Part shown: positions 44,214 through 55,929 of the stretch, one piece after another
Numbering within the stretch: position 1 is the first letter of the stretch
Layout: every line of letters begins with the position of its first letter
From: Pardosa pseudoannulata
Lineage: Eukaryota > Arthropoda > Arachnida > Araneae > Lycosidae
Length of the DNA: 64,000 bases
Assembly (NCBI GenBank): GCA_032207245.1
Contig: CM063506.1
Coordinates: forward strand, 19,954,075 to 20,018,074
Direction: 5' to 3'
Notes under the pieces: generated by a model
The model's database searches: none
What the model was told of the DNA's origin: nothing
The model's input: only the letters and a program-made list of their open reading frames with translations
Position numbers and translations under genes: made by a program

Positions 44214-46920
44214 CTGAAATAAAAATTAAAAAAAAAAAAGTAAAATCCAGTTTATTGTAAATTTATTTTAAAAATATATATAAAGCAAAGGTGTTACATA
44301 AAATTCAATAAAGTCAAATTGAATAGATAAGCAAATGTGAGTAGATTTTTAATGCTAAAACTGGCAATGCACATATTTTATATTCGATTAAATGTACTAT
44401 TATTTACTAGATTTCTATTATTTTAAAAACAAACCTACTACTTAAAAGTTATATTTTGGAGTACTTTTTTTTAATATTTACTGAAGTATTTTTTAAAAGA
44501 AATATTTTCAATGGCTTTTTTTGAAATAGATGGGTTAAGAGCAATAATCATGTTTCAAAAGAATAATAAAAACAATAATATTCAAAATGGAGAAAGCAGC
44601 AATAATACTTACTCGGGTACCCCTAATGTTAATAGGTTTTTTAAAATTGATATGAATATTTTTTGAGCCTTCTTCATTATATGACACAGCAACTCTCTTC
44701 AAAGTTTTGTTGCCACAGTTTGGACAGAACTTCTTTGATGTGTTACTTGTGGTCCTAGATAGAATGAATAGTAAATAATGAAATCTTGGGAGAAAAATAC
44801 AGCATTTGCTGTCACTTCAAAATTAAACCGGATGAGTTTAAATACTTAAGTAATTCCTTTAAAAGAGTTATAATCAATGAAATATTTAATATTTTAAAAA
44901 TGTAATTTGTACTAAGTATTTTGTGATCAAGGTATTCTACTTCAATTGAATTTAATAAACAACAGTAAAATAAATATTTATTAAAAAGAGTTGCTTTTGG
45001 TCACATATTTATCAAATGTAATATGATCCCAACAAGCACAAAATCATAAAAATGACAGAGTTTTATGTAACTTACTTATAACAAGCATAACACCGAAGAA
45101 TATAAACTCGAGTGTTTTTAATAAGCATACCATCCACAGACAGGATATGAAGGCCAATTTGTAACAGAACATTCTAAAAAGAGCAAGAAACTATTATGAG
45201 TTTAATGAAATTAAAAATCAAATTTATATTTAAAAAATAATTTCATAAATAGATATAGTATACTTAAAAAGTTCATAGATATGCACACCTATATTTGAAT
45301 TATAATTTTAAAAAATACATACAGGGTATCTGCCAAAATAAAATTTTTCAAATCCATGACTTTTCATGACTTTCCCTGATTTAGCAGATCATTTTCCATG
45401 ACTTTAAAAAACTTTCATTAAAGTATATATGAATAAAACTTCTGATGTACATACAAATAAAATGTATGCTTTTAGAGAAATTACAGGAATTTTATCCTAA
45501 ACTATAAATTACTTTATAAGTGTTAATAAATATATACATAAAAATAATTACATACATAAAAATAAATTGTTGTATCTACATACCTAAGTTTAATCATATA
45601 GCAATTTTTCAATCAAAATGTTTCCAATTTGAATTCAGGGTACTTTGGTATTATCCAGGTGACCATGAATAATAGCCAAATGTAACCCTATAATGTTTAT
45701 ATACAATATCCCTAGAGATAAACTTATATTTTGTGCAAAAATCTTAACTAATTTTTATTAAAAAAAATTATTATTATATTAATAAAATTTTAATCTACAA
45801 TTTAAGAAAAAACCAGAATAATATACATTTACCCACCCATTAAGCTTTCTTGCTTTCAGTTTCCTTGGTGAACAAATTTTACTTGGCAATATGGTCAGTA
45901 GGATAATACATAAATACCATACTCAGTACCTTCAGCCAAATGACAAGTAAAATTAGAATTAAACAATTCAATGCATTTTTTTTAATCAGTAGTTTTAGCG
46001 GATCCATTACTTTCCATGACAAAATTAATCCATTTTCTAAATCCATGATTTTCCCTGACTTTCCAGGCGCACGGAAACCATGTACATAATGAAAGAGTTT
46101 GAGAATTCTGAGACAAATTTAACAATAGTACACATATTAAATTGAAACAACTTTTAATACCAAATTTTAAAAACTACTTTAATAAAAATAGGATAATATT
46201 AAAATGATTAAAACTACACTGTTTAAACTAAAATTGCTTTAATAAATACAATGATCTCAAGACTTTAAATTACAGACATTTTATGACATTTTATATTAAA
46301 AGAAAAGCCACTATTAATGTATATATCCTGTTATATTATAACAGTAACAATCCAAATATAATGAATCATACATGTTTCCTTTAGTCAACAAAAATAAAGT
46401 CTCTTGACTGAAGAACAATGACAGAACTGTCTCTCTTTTTATTTTTTTCTAGCTAAACAGCAATTAAATAGATATCTTAATAAATACTAATTAAATTATT
46501 GTTTTTTAAACAATGTTTATTTTATAAAAAGCTGAATGATGACCAAATGGCTGCAGCACTGCTTTTTAGCACTGAAGAATGGGGATTTAAATTCTACTTC
46601 TTGAATGGATTTTCCTAGCCATTCATAATCAATGTCAAGTTGTAGATCCCAGCCTCATTATCTCTTGTGTAGCATAATAGTAGATCTTAGAACTTCAAAT
46701 AAAAATCGAACACTTTTTACAAAAAATTATATAAATATTTTATACAAAAAATTTTAACAAGTGAAACTCATTTTTATTAATGCATGAAAATTATTCGAGA
46801 GAAGCTGCATGTTCAAGGGATATATTGTAGTCTATAATCCAACTATGGAATTACAAATTAGTTTGTATATTTTGATACATACAAATCCCCATAAGCTGAA
46901 AGAATAAAATAAGCAAATTC

Positions 46921-46957
<37 letters not shown>

Positions 46958-49900
46958 TACTTACTTGAACTGAAAAATCTGTTGTTATACAAGCAATGCA
47001 AACACTAGAAACTTCATTAAGAATCATAGCACCCATCTTTTTCTGCATTTCTTCAATGTTACTTGATGTGATCCAACCCTCCTCGGAAAATCCTATATCC
47101 TCACCTTTCTCATCAGAATTTTCATTTTCTTTATTCTCATGACTGTTACTAATAGTATTTTCATTTTCATCAGTATTAGATATTTCACTTTTACTTATTT
47201 CTAATGCACCATTAGCAGATTCAACGTCAGATACATCAGAAGGCAATTCTTCATCAAATGGCTTATCAGACTCACTAACTTCCTACATAAAGAATTTTTT
47301 TTCATTAGTATTGCAACACTACAGTGAATAATCTAATATCTGAATATGTGATACCATTTTTAAATAGTTTTACATGCTCAATAAGCACAAACTAAAATGG
47401 GGATACATTGATTGTAACAGTTTGCACACAATGAAATTTTTTTTGTAACAGTAGAAATTTCTTTTTGTTTAATTAAATTATTTCTATTCTGAAACATTGT
47501 TTTAAATATTTTATGCTTTAGATTGAAAATAACAAAGAGAGAAAGAGAGAGCAGAATAGGCAGGATTGGCAAAAACCTGGTTTTTTTTCAGAAAAAAACC
47601 AACCCAGTGGGTTTTTATAGTTTTTTGGGGGGGTTTTCAGGTTTTGGGGCTTTTTTCAGGTTTTATCAGGGGTTTTTCTATACTTTAAAGGGTTTTAGAT
47701 GCTTTTTTTGGGATTTGAAAACTATTCAGGTTTTTTGTTATGTAAGAGGACAGGATATATAATTAATTGTATGATTAAAATAAATTAAAAATGTTAATCA
47801 TTTTTTAAAATTAAAAATTTTAAAAATCAATTTTAAATTATGCACAAGAAATTTTTGTCTAAATTAAAGAAAATTTTGAAATCTTAAAATAAATTTTTTT
47901 TCATATTATAAAATTTTTCTAACATCAAAAAACTAGTTTTGAATGGCGATTATTTTATACTAAAAGTTGGCTTTGAAATAGTTGCATTTGAAGTTTTTTC
48001 TTTTCAATAAAATGTATTAAATTATTGCTTTATATTTATTAGCAGTATTGTGTTATTAAAGCATTCAGAAGATATTTTTTTAGTTAATTTGTAAGTTATA
48101 TATGATAAGTAGCAGAATTAATTATATATATTATCCCCATGTTTATTATTTGCAGTTGTTATACATATTTTTTACCCAATTTTTCTTGTCCATTTTTCAA
48201 TTAATTTTATCACATGTAATACTTCAATATTCTTATTTTCCCCCCCATAAATTCTTATTAACTTTGTTTAATTTAGATTTTATTGTATTTGTTATACAGA
48301 TAATTATTTTTCCCTGAAAAGTTTTTAAGTTTTTGTTTTTTCTAGCAGTTTAGACCCCTTCAAATTAAAAAACAATTCTAGGATCATTGTCAAAGATGAA
48401 ATATGTAATATATATTATAGATTTAATTCAATATATTTATTATTAGTTAAATATGTGGAATTTTAAATAAAGAATTTGAGAACCCAATTTTGAAAAAGCC
48501 CACTTGGGTTTTTTTTTTAAAAAACCCGCCCAGGTTTTTTCGGGTTGGGCAAATAAAGCCAACCCTGAAAATAAGACACCAACAATTTACACTATATGGA
48601 CAAAAGTAATAATGATAAGAGACTGCACAATAATTTCACTGTCAAAGGACAACTTTAATGTCTGATATTTTATTCTAATATCTACTATTTTTAAAAGAAT
48701 AATTAATCCAAAAATATAAATATTTTTAAGCATTCACTATTCTTCTTTAGAAATGGATATTAAAATATCTTTTTTGAAAAATATAAATACCTCTTTAGGG
48801 CAATAGAACCCACTAAGCTGGGTATCAGCAAAACATGGCTTTGAAGTCACCTGTGAGCAGAAGATACACTAGTTAATAGCAATAATACTTAAATGAATAA
48901 GAATCATGATTTAAATAACACTAAGAAATACAGATGTAAGCAATACAAACAAATTATATCTTTAATATCAATTATTTGTAAGTTATATTTATTCAAGAAT
49001 AGTAAGCACTGGAGATGTAGTGGTTATAGCACTACCAGAAAGATTGTGGTATTAATGTAGCAAGAGTTGAAGGGGAAGGAATCCTCTCCATGCAGAATTT
49101 TTCACTGCGCCTTCATAATTATTTTAAAAAATGAACCTCTTTCAGGGTTCATATACACAAGGAAAAATTTCGACTACTTTTTAGATATTACAAGGCTAAA
49201 TCATATTTATTTAAAGAATTGAACAATATTATAGTCAAGTCACTTACACACTTACATAATATTGCTCTATTTCATAGTTATAACAAAATGTAACATAAAT
49301 ATAAAAAAAAAAAAAAAAAAAAAAAAAACATAACACAGTTACATAAAAACCAAATCTCAGATTCTCTTAAAAATTTAATCTTGGTAATCAATAAATTTCA
49401 GAAATTTTTGTAAAATTAAAAATTTCTTACTATCTGGAGAATCATTTTAACACTTCCTCTATACAACTTCCATAGTAATAGCCCTGTCTAAAACCTGAAA
49501 TTATATTTCATTGAATCGTGCATTACTTCAATTGTCTGGTAATTTTTATTAATTTTTTCTTGGTGAGGGAAAGTCTTTAAACAAGAAAGCTTTGAATAAT
49601 TGAACTCAGCTAACAGAAGAGTAACTACTTTTTTGTGAGATTATTTACAGAAAATACAGGTACCTGTAAAAATTAAAACCCTGCAATTTCACCAATCAGA
49701 TAGAAATAATCAGAGATCTGCTGATGTATATGTTTATGTACATTATTAAAATTAGAGAGCAAGAAAAAAAATTATGTATGTATGGGAGACTATCTTCTTA
49801 CAAATCCCTAAAGTTTAATAATTTAAGAAATCCATTTTGACCATTTAAATTCTACAACTATCAGTTATTTCAAGGGAATTTAGAGAGTAAATATTTGTAC

Positions 49901-52900
49901 AGGCTATTTTTATCAGCTTGATATGCAAATTCAAGTTTTATAAACAAATTTATTATCCTTATCATACCTTCTTATATTTATGAAACTACATGAGGTTACA
50001 ATATTACATTTTATGCATATCTCAGTTAAAAGAGGGATATCTTGCACAGTATAGATTTTTTTTTCAGAACAAACAATGTTTTTTTTCGCTAAAAAAAGTA
50101 TTATAATGCATTTTTGCAGATGCCAATTTTCAACCACCCTGTTTCTTTTTATTATTGATGAGTGTAATTGAGTTTTACACCCAAGATGAGTGCATGCTTT
50201 ACTTTAAGACAGTGTAATTTAAAAAGTTGAATTTATAAAGCTTTTTCTTTTTTTTTTTTTTTTAACAAATTTAAGAAAATTACTCAAAGTTCAAATTTAA
50301 CATTTAAAACCTTCATGATTTCTTGTTTAGTTTTTGATTTTTTTCTTTCAATTTTGTGAATTTTCATGTAGTAGGCATTAAAATACTTTAAAAAATTAAA
50401 AAAAAAATCCTTTGTTCTGAAAATACACTTTATAATCTTAATAATATACATTTTAAATCTTATTAAAAACAATTGTAATTAAAAATTTGTTTTAGAATAA
50501 TTATTTTGCAGGGTAAACTTACCTGACACACTGGTTCAGTATTCAAATGATTGATGCCAATATTTTCCTTCTCTAGTTGATAAGTCAAAGCTATTATTTG
50601 AAGATCAACAACAGATAAGCTTGCAAAATCCCCAGTCTTCTTGGAAAAATCCAAAACTAAAAGTATTTTTTAAAAATCTATTATTTTATTAGAAAATAAT
50701 GGTTAATTTAGTCTAAAACATTATAGTCAAACTTTTGAAATATAAGAATTAATTAGACTGAGATCTACTGTTAAAAGCTGATTCAGAATTACTTCAAACA
50801 TCTATGGATAATTTGAATCCACCAAATAGGCAATAAGGCTACAGTGTAAGTGTAAATGCTTACTTTGGCTACAGGGTAATTCCATACCAAATCAATGCAA
50901 GATTTCTACTTGACTATCTCCAATTGTGATTAAATTTGGTATATTAAATGATTTTAAGGGTATAAAAAAATCCCTAAATCTTATGTTCAAATAATAACTG
51001 GTTTGGAAATTTAAGGCTTTAAAGTTGTCAGATTTGTCTAAAAAATACACTATCAGCATACCTTTAAATTACACTTCTATTCACCTAATTAAACTTCCAA
51101 ACCAGTTATTATTTGAACATAAGATTTGGGGATTTTCTTTATATGCATGAAGTCACTTACTATACCAAATTTAATGAAAATCTATTATTTAAGCCAAATA
51201 TAAAAGTAAATTATTTACGTAATATCTAAATTCAGTAATAAAATGTATGAAAATAATGCAGATGATAATTTAAATAATTTAAAATAAGGAAGGTTTAAAT
51301 GAGATGGTTAAAGGAATGACGTCACAATGCTAAAAAAATCTTATTTTTACATATTTATTATGTGACAAATTGATAAATTTAATCGCCTGCTCTTAATTGG
51401 AAAGATGGTTTGGTTTGGAGAGCTACGGTCTACTTTTTGCAACACGAGGGCTAATGAGACCAGGACCTACTGCTTAAAGCCGATTCCGAACGGCTACGAA
51501 CATCCATGCCACTATGGGATTCGAACCCACGAACTCCGGTTCTGAAGGTCAGCACCCTAACCATTCGGCCATTGTTCGGCTAATTGGAAAGAATAGGCTT
51601 GGAATAATGGTATTAAATACTAGAAAAGGGGGAAAGGGGTGAATTTTGAACATTGCTAACCCTAACTCATCAAGAATCCAATATGGATGCATCTATCCAT
51701 TCCAGGTACAACCACTTCATAAATTTGAGAACGGACAGACAAATAACTTAGGCTATTATATAAGGGATTTCCTTTATGTTTAATGCATATTAAAATCCTT
51801 TATGGTCTAATGAAATTTCTAATTTATTCAGGGTTGGCATGATTTAAATCAGTTAATTAAAAAAAAATCATTGATTTAAATCATTTTTTTCACTTCTTTT
51901 AAAACCTATATTCCAAAGACAGGAGAACTGGGAATCAGTCAGCACAGTAATACCAATAAGTAAATAAGTGTAAATAGATAGCATGTGCTTTCCAAGAATT
52001 TAGGTGTTGTTCATCAGAAAGTATGTAGTACAATGACTGATTATGACTGGTGGAAATCATTTTATGTAATGGGAGGTAAAGAGAGTATTACAAAACTTGA
52101 TATCCAGTTTCTCTACCAAATAACAATAGCTGTGGCTTCATCTGCTGGAATGGAAAGACAGTTTTCTTCTTTTGGTATTGTTCATTCTAGCCTTCGTAAC
52201 CAATGAGGAGTGGATAAAGCATCAAAGTGAGTGTTTTTATTGAAACAATTAAATCCATAATTCGGTACTTAAAAAAATATTTAAAATAATTGTGATTTGT
52301 TTTTTTAAATAAATAGTTTGCATTAAAAGAATATTTAATTTCTTCTTTTAATTGACATCTTATTGAGTTTGCACTATCCAATTACAAAATAATAGAATGT
52401 ATTTAGATTAAAATTTATATATTTAAGTTTAGGTAATCAGTGTGCAAAATATACTAGATAGATAAGATGTGACTTCTTATAACAAACTATTCTATGTATA
52501 TTGCAAAAAACATAAAAACAACAATTAAAATTAGTATTCAGAAAAAAATTAAAAAAAATCCGATTTAAATAAAAAAAATCTGATTTAAATCAAATAAATC
52601 CGATTTAAAAAAAAAAAATCATGATTTTTTTCCAACCCTGAATTTATTGAGAATGATGGTATTACTAATAGATTTTTAATGTTACTATCTGTCTTCACAT
52701 ACAAACTGTTTGTTAATATCTGTCTAAACTTCTGGGAATGAAAGTTTTCAAATAATAATAATAATAATAGATCAGTTTGATCCATCATTTTTAAATATAT
52801 TAAAGATAAGATTATTGAAATAAAAAATATTCACCATGTTTATAAGCATCAGGTGATGGCTCTTTAACTATCAAATTATATGGTAAAAATTGTAACCTTT

Positions 52901-55436
52901 GTCTTGTAGCCTTATCTTTTATTTCTTTTATAGCTCCAGCAACTGTATACACATTTTCAGCATACTCCTAGGAGAAATTAAATAATATATTATAAATTCT
53001 TTTACAATTAATATCACAATTAGATAGTAACAAATTTTATTGATGTGATACTGTGATTGATAACTTTTCATAGGGAAGGAAATGGCATATGATAAATGGC
53101 AGAAAATCATGGGATTTTGTTAAATTTATAACCATAAATAAATTATTTATTGCACTAATATTAAGTACATACTAATTTATTGAAAAAATACATGCATTAG
53201 ACTAATATTGACAATAAATAAAATTTGTTACTTATTTAGCACAAAGCATTTAATTGAATTTTCCTTGATGACTTAAAAAAATCACCAAAGAAAAATAATT
53301 AACTAATGAAAATAATTCCAAATTGATAGAATTAAGCTGAACTTCAGAGTCTTCGATGGCTGTGATTGGAAATGATATACCAAATCTGGTAATACATCTC
53401 TTAAAAATTTTTTCAGAACATAAAATACACTTTTAAACAACAACAACAACAACAAAAAATAAATAAAAAATGATGGAGAAGATGTAATGCAAATTCGACA
53501 CTAATTGATATGCTTACAGGTTTCGGCAGAAAATGCAAAATTTTAAAGTTTGGCAGGCATCGAATGAACATGTGTTGCTGCAGCGCATCTAATCTGCATA
53601 ACTAGCAGGATATTTAAGAGGAGAAATTTTGATTCCAGGTCATAAATTCTTTGCAAATTTCATTCTGTATACTCAGGTGGATAGTAACATCACATACCGA
53701 TACATTGTACCTTGCATACAGGTGCATGAATCATGAGCCCAGATTCCAGAATGATATACCAAAGAAGCCAGTCAGTCTAATCAGCAAATTGTTTGACATT
53801 TGGGCAGGATTGATGCCACTATTTGACTATGTTGGTGGGAATGGGTGAACTATGGCTGAACACAACATCAAGAAGGAAACGGTTGGTCTAGAGAAATGAC
53901 AGAATTTGAGGATCGAGCAATTGTCAGAGAAGTACTTACAGCCCCAGATGCATTATTATCATCAATTGTATATGCAACTAGCTAGCTCGCAGAAAGAGGA
54001 CTGAGATCATGGCACCCCTTGTGATGACAACAATTGATCTTTATACAACGACAAGCCCATTTGCAGTGGTGTCCAGCTCATTCAAATTGGAATGTCACTG
54101 ACTGCAGTAGAATAGTTTTTAGTGATGAGATTAGATTCAAACTTAGCCCTAATGACTGGCAAAGAAGTGTTTAAAGATGCCCAGGCCAGTGGTAGGACAC
54201 CAGCCTGACTGTCTTCCGGCGTACAGCCTGACAACCACAAATGTTGGTCTATGGTGCTATTTCATTACATTGTAAGATACCTCTGGTTTTGATCTGTGCC
54301 ACCCTTAGAACAGTGGTACGTCATCGAAGTTTTATGTCCTATTGTATTGCCCTTTATGCCATGCCATTCTGACTTTACATTTCAGCAAGATAATGCCTGG
54401 CCCCACATTGCATGTGTTTCTACTGCTTGTCTTCATGCTACCTTGGCCAGTAAGGTTACCAGATCTATCTCCTGTTAAGCACATTTTGGGGATTAAGGGC
54501 AGGGTCCTCCAAACAGCTTGGAATTTTGATGTCCTAATGTGCCAGTCAGACAGAATTTGGTATGATATCCCTCAGGAGGATGTCTGCCACCTCTATTAAT
54601 CAATGTCAAGCCAAATAACTGCTTGCATAAAAACCAGAGGAGGTCAAACATGTTATTGAGTTTTCACTTTGTGAAGCTCTATCACTTGAATAAATCATTC
54701 AATTTTTCTCCAATTGTAATTATTTTTTCTTTCACATCTACTGATTTTCATCCCATTCAAATAACTCCTTGGAGAATTTTTTTTTTTTTTTTTTTTTTTT
54801 GTCTAAGTGTGTAAATGCATTAGATCAGAGTAGACCATAAATATGGTATGAAGTATTTGAATGTGGTTTTGTATACTGCTGCAGATTAGAATATATATTT
54901 TGTTTCAATTATTTTAAATATTAAAATATCTTTTTTAAGTTCTTGTGGAACATTTATTCCACAGGAACTTGTATCTTATTTATTTTGCATCATAAAAGCT
55001 CAGTTAGTAAGACTCAAATAGATTAAATTTTTAAATTGGCTAGAGTCCCAGAGTCAATCTTTAAAAGTTACGTATGCATAAAGCAAACATTTAAAAGACA
55101 ATCATTGGTTATCCCACGTTTAAAAGTGACTGAAGAATCCTGATTTCTTGAATGATTTAAGAGTTAACATTATGAAACATTACGAAAAGTAATCTGAATG
55201 CTGATATACTGAATGAAGAATGAATAGTTTTAACATTTGCGTGAGATGTTTACATCTGATATTTTGATAGCTTAATAAATGCAATATATAGTGATATTAT
55301 TCCTGAAATACATAAATACAGTACATTAGGTCATTGAGAATTATTTACATAAGGATCATAAAAATTTACTTACATGTACCGGGGCATTTTTTATGAATGC
55401 GCCTGAATCAACAACTAAATGTTTAACTTTAGCCAT
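43941..55436 (-). CDS. NOB1: RNA-binding endonuclease NOB1 (complete, 8 exons, 406 aa)
   Basis: NOB1 cuts 20S/18S-E pre-rRNA at site D in late 40S particles, giving the mature 3' end of 18S rRNA. Exons in order: 55374-55436, 52835-52967, 50523-50656, 48791-48850, 46965-47282, 45076-45173, 44613-44754, 43941-44213. All junctions are GT-AG and the phases join without a stop. The PIN domain has VVDSGAF (Asp10), Glu36 in the AIKEIKDKATRQRL segment, FSKKTGDFASLSVVDLQIIA (Asp83), and CITTDFSVQ (Asp232) after an acidic insert. The insert, about residues 131-205, is rich in Glu, Asp, Ser and Asn. GWITSSNI follows, then NVLLQIGLHILSVDGMLI and a zinc ribbon with C264, C267, C279 and C282. The basic end GNRKGRK closes it. 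The family is usually about 400-430 residues. No lesion is seen, and transposons lie only in introns. Confidence 0.95.
44613..44754 (-). CDS. NOB1: NOB1 exon 7
   Basis: TTSNTSKKFCPNCGNKTLKR through INIRGTR. It contains the second cysteine pair. Acceptor TATCTAG, donor GTAAGT. Confidence 0.92.
45076..45173 (-). CDS. NOB1: NOB1 exon 6
   Basis: NVLLQIGLHILSVDGMLIKN through LRCYACY plus two bases. It contains the first zinc-ribbon cysteine pair. Acceptor TTTTTAG, donor GTAAGT. Confidence 0.92.
45322..46082. mobile_element. 761-bp TIR element in NOB1 intron 5
   Basis: The left end is CAGGGTATCTGCC and the inverted right end is CATGGTTTCCGTG. Inside both ends are arrays of CATGACTTT/TCCCTGA motifs in opposite orientation. 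TACATA lies on both sides (45316-45321 and 46083-46088). No coding frame. Probably hAT-like; the 6-bp flank is unusual. Confidence 0.6.
46531..46705 (+). repeat. SINE family 1, diverged copy in NOB1 intron 5
   Basis: GATGACCAAATGGCTGCAGC (head), GATTTAAATTCTACT (B-box position), CCTAGCCATTCATAATCAAT, GTAGATCCCAGCCTCATTAT and CTTAGAACTTCAAATAAAAA keep the family order with many changes. Confidence 0.65.
46965..47282 (-). CDS. NOB1: NOB1 exon 5 (acidic insert and last PIN residue)
   Basis: 106 codons from EVSESDKPFDEELPSDVSDV to ITTDFSVQ. It is low-complexity and acidic in its first two thirds, then conserved. The donor GTAAGT is followed within 12 bases by a T-run of about 30 on the coding strand. 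Confidence 0.9.
47561..48567. mobile_element. hAT-like non-autonomous element in NOB1 intron 4
   Basis: The left end is CAGGATTGGCAAAAACCTGG and the inverted right end is CAGGGTTGGCTTTATTTGCC. Next to both are GGTTTTTT-rich arrays that are complementary across the element. The flanks AGAATAGG and AAAATAAG agree at 6 of 8 positions, fitting an old 8-bp hAT duplication. The 79-codon frame at 47523-47762 is a product of the GGTTTTTT array, not a gene. Confidence 0.6.
48791..48850 (-). CDS. NOB1: NOB1 exon 4
   Basis: 20 codons, VTSKPCFADTQLSGFYCPKE, in phase 0 at both ends. Acceptor CTCACAG, donor GTATTT. Confidence 0.88.
49143..49170 (+). repeat. Possible hAT-like terminus in NOB1 intron 3
   Basis: CAGGGTTCATATACACAAGG resembles the ends of 5273-6365 and 14507-17984, but no partner end was found. 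Intron 3 (48851-50522) otherwise holds an A-run (49303-49328) and nothing recognised. Confidence 0.25.
50523..50656 (-). CDS. NOB1: NOB1 exon 3
   Basis: Encodes VLDFSKKTGDFASLSVVDLQ through NTEPVCQ, with Asp83 of the PIN site. Acceptor CTTTTAG, donor GTAAGT. Intron 2 (2.2 kb) holds a hAT element, a SINE and a miniature of the long-arm element. Confidence 0.92.
50754..50826 (-). repeat. SINE family 1, diverged piece in NOB1 intron 2
   Basis: GACTGAGATCTACTGTTAAA, AGCTGATTCAGAATTACTTC and AACATCTATGG follow the reverse-strand order of the SINE body with many changes. Confidence 0.45.
50876..51190. mobile_element. Miniature of the long-arm element in NOB1 intron 2
   Basis: The left part starts GGGTAATTCCATACCAAATC and runs through TTAAATTTGGTATATTAAAT, CTTATGTTCAAATAATAACT and TTGTCTAAAAAATACACTAT, matching the outer arm of the 11164-14042 element. 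After TTCACCTAATTAAACTTCCA it turns back on itself (CCAGTTATTATTTGAACATA, GTCACTTACTATACCAAATT). The outermost bases of the right end are lost. No coding part. Confidence 0.8.
51406..51590 (-). repeat. SINE family 1, best full-length copy
   Basis: 185 bp between two perfect copies of TAATTGGAAAGA (51394-51405 and 51591-51602). It contains every block of the family from tail (GGTTTGGTTTGGAGAGC) to head (CCATTCGGCCATTGTTCGGC). It lies in NOB1 intron 2. Confidence 0.92.
51829..52640 (+). mobile_element. hAT transposon, internally deleted, perfect 8-bp target duplication
   Basis: The left end is CAGGGTTGGCATGATTTAAA and the inverted right end is CAGGGTTGGAAAAAAATCAT. AATTTATT lies on both sides (51821-51828 and 52641-52648). 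TGATTTAAATC motifs are repeated at both subterminal regions. It keeps the C-terminal end of a transposase (next entry). It lies in NOB1 intron 2. Confidence 0.92.
52030..52257 (+). pseudogene. hAT transposase dimerisation-domain remnant
   Basis: DYDWWKSFYVMG, LYQITIAVASSAGMERQFSS, FGIVHSSLRNQ, then a stop, then GVDKASK and VFLLKQLN. The SS-x(2)-ER-FS...H...R-x-x-L pattern is the C-terminal hAT dimerisation domain. The catalytic part is deleted and one stop breaks the rest. Confidence 0.8.
52835..52967 (-). CDS. NOB1: NOB1 exon 2
   Basis: Encodes EYAENVYTVAGAIKEIKDKA (Glu36) through PSPDAYKH, plus one base. Acceptor CTCCTAG, donor GTGAAT. Intron 1 (2.4 kb) carries a Tc1 remnant. Confidence 0.9.
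53870..54650 (+). pseudogene. Tc1-like transposase remnant in NOB1 intron 1
   Basis: FSDEIRFKLSPND-like residues near 54118, then FTFQQDNAWPHIACVSTACL (second Asp), and LPDLSPVKHILGI in a shifted frame, where the catalytic Glu is replaced by Lys. QSDRIWYDIPQEDVCHLY is the family C-terminus. Many stops and shifts. The T-run and TCTAAGTGTG at 54778-54812 may be its right end; a left end was not found. Confidence 0.7.
55374..55436 (-). CDS. NOB1: NOB1 exon 1
   Basis: 21 codons from ATG; MAKVKHLVVDSGAFIKNAPV then H. It contains catalytic Asp10. The donor is GTAAGT. The start context AAGCATGGC is good and this is the first ATG that gives the family N-terminus. Confidence 0.9.
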
Positions 55437-55929
55437 GCTTAATAAGTATTAAAGAATTCGAATAATATACAATTAAGAAACTTAACTCATTCCCATCCTA
55501 ACTCGTGGTAAATATATACACAACAGTGAGTGTTGCCAATTAACAAACACGAATTTTAAGTAAACAGTGTGTTCTGAGATTCATCCTACGAAACTTCTTA
55601 ACATTAGCGATACAGTATAGCACACTGGACACTGGAAAAAACATTTTGGGGCGCCTAGGGCCGAGGGCCCTTTATCCCCAGTATTGGACATATATATGTG
55701 ATCAACATTACAACTAATCCTTTGGCTGATATTTGGATAATATATATAGAAAAGGAAAGAGGAGAGGGGAAGGAAAAGAGAAAAGAACATAGACAAAACA
55801 GCGCAGAATAAAAGTAAACAAGATATACAGTTATATAAGGATATAAACATTGCCCATATATATTTTTTTTTCTTCCCACTCTGAATATTCTTTTTACAAA
55901 GGGTGAGTACTATAAGAAAGTTTCAGAGG
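55437..55929. other. NOB1 upstream region and spacer to the LINE
   Basis: It should hold the NOB1 promoter and 5' UTR; no TATA box or other element is convincing. A GC-rich patch GGGCGCCTAGGGCCGAGGGC lies at 55650-55669. Frames of 74 and 89 codons on the - strand show no domain. Confidence 0.4.

Noticed and set aside
46851..46964. C-terminal extension of the NOB1 exon 5 frame through a Phe run
   Set aside because: This is translation of the intron past the GTAAGT donor through the T-run; the correct continuation is exon 6.
47523..47762. 79-codon Gly/Phe-rich frame
   Set aside because: Translation of the GGTTTTTT array of a hAT-like element.
55650..55669. GC-rich patch as a CpG-type promoter of NOB1
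   Set aside because: Only about 20 bp long and 210 bp upstream of the start codon; too little to support a promoter call.
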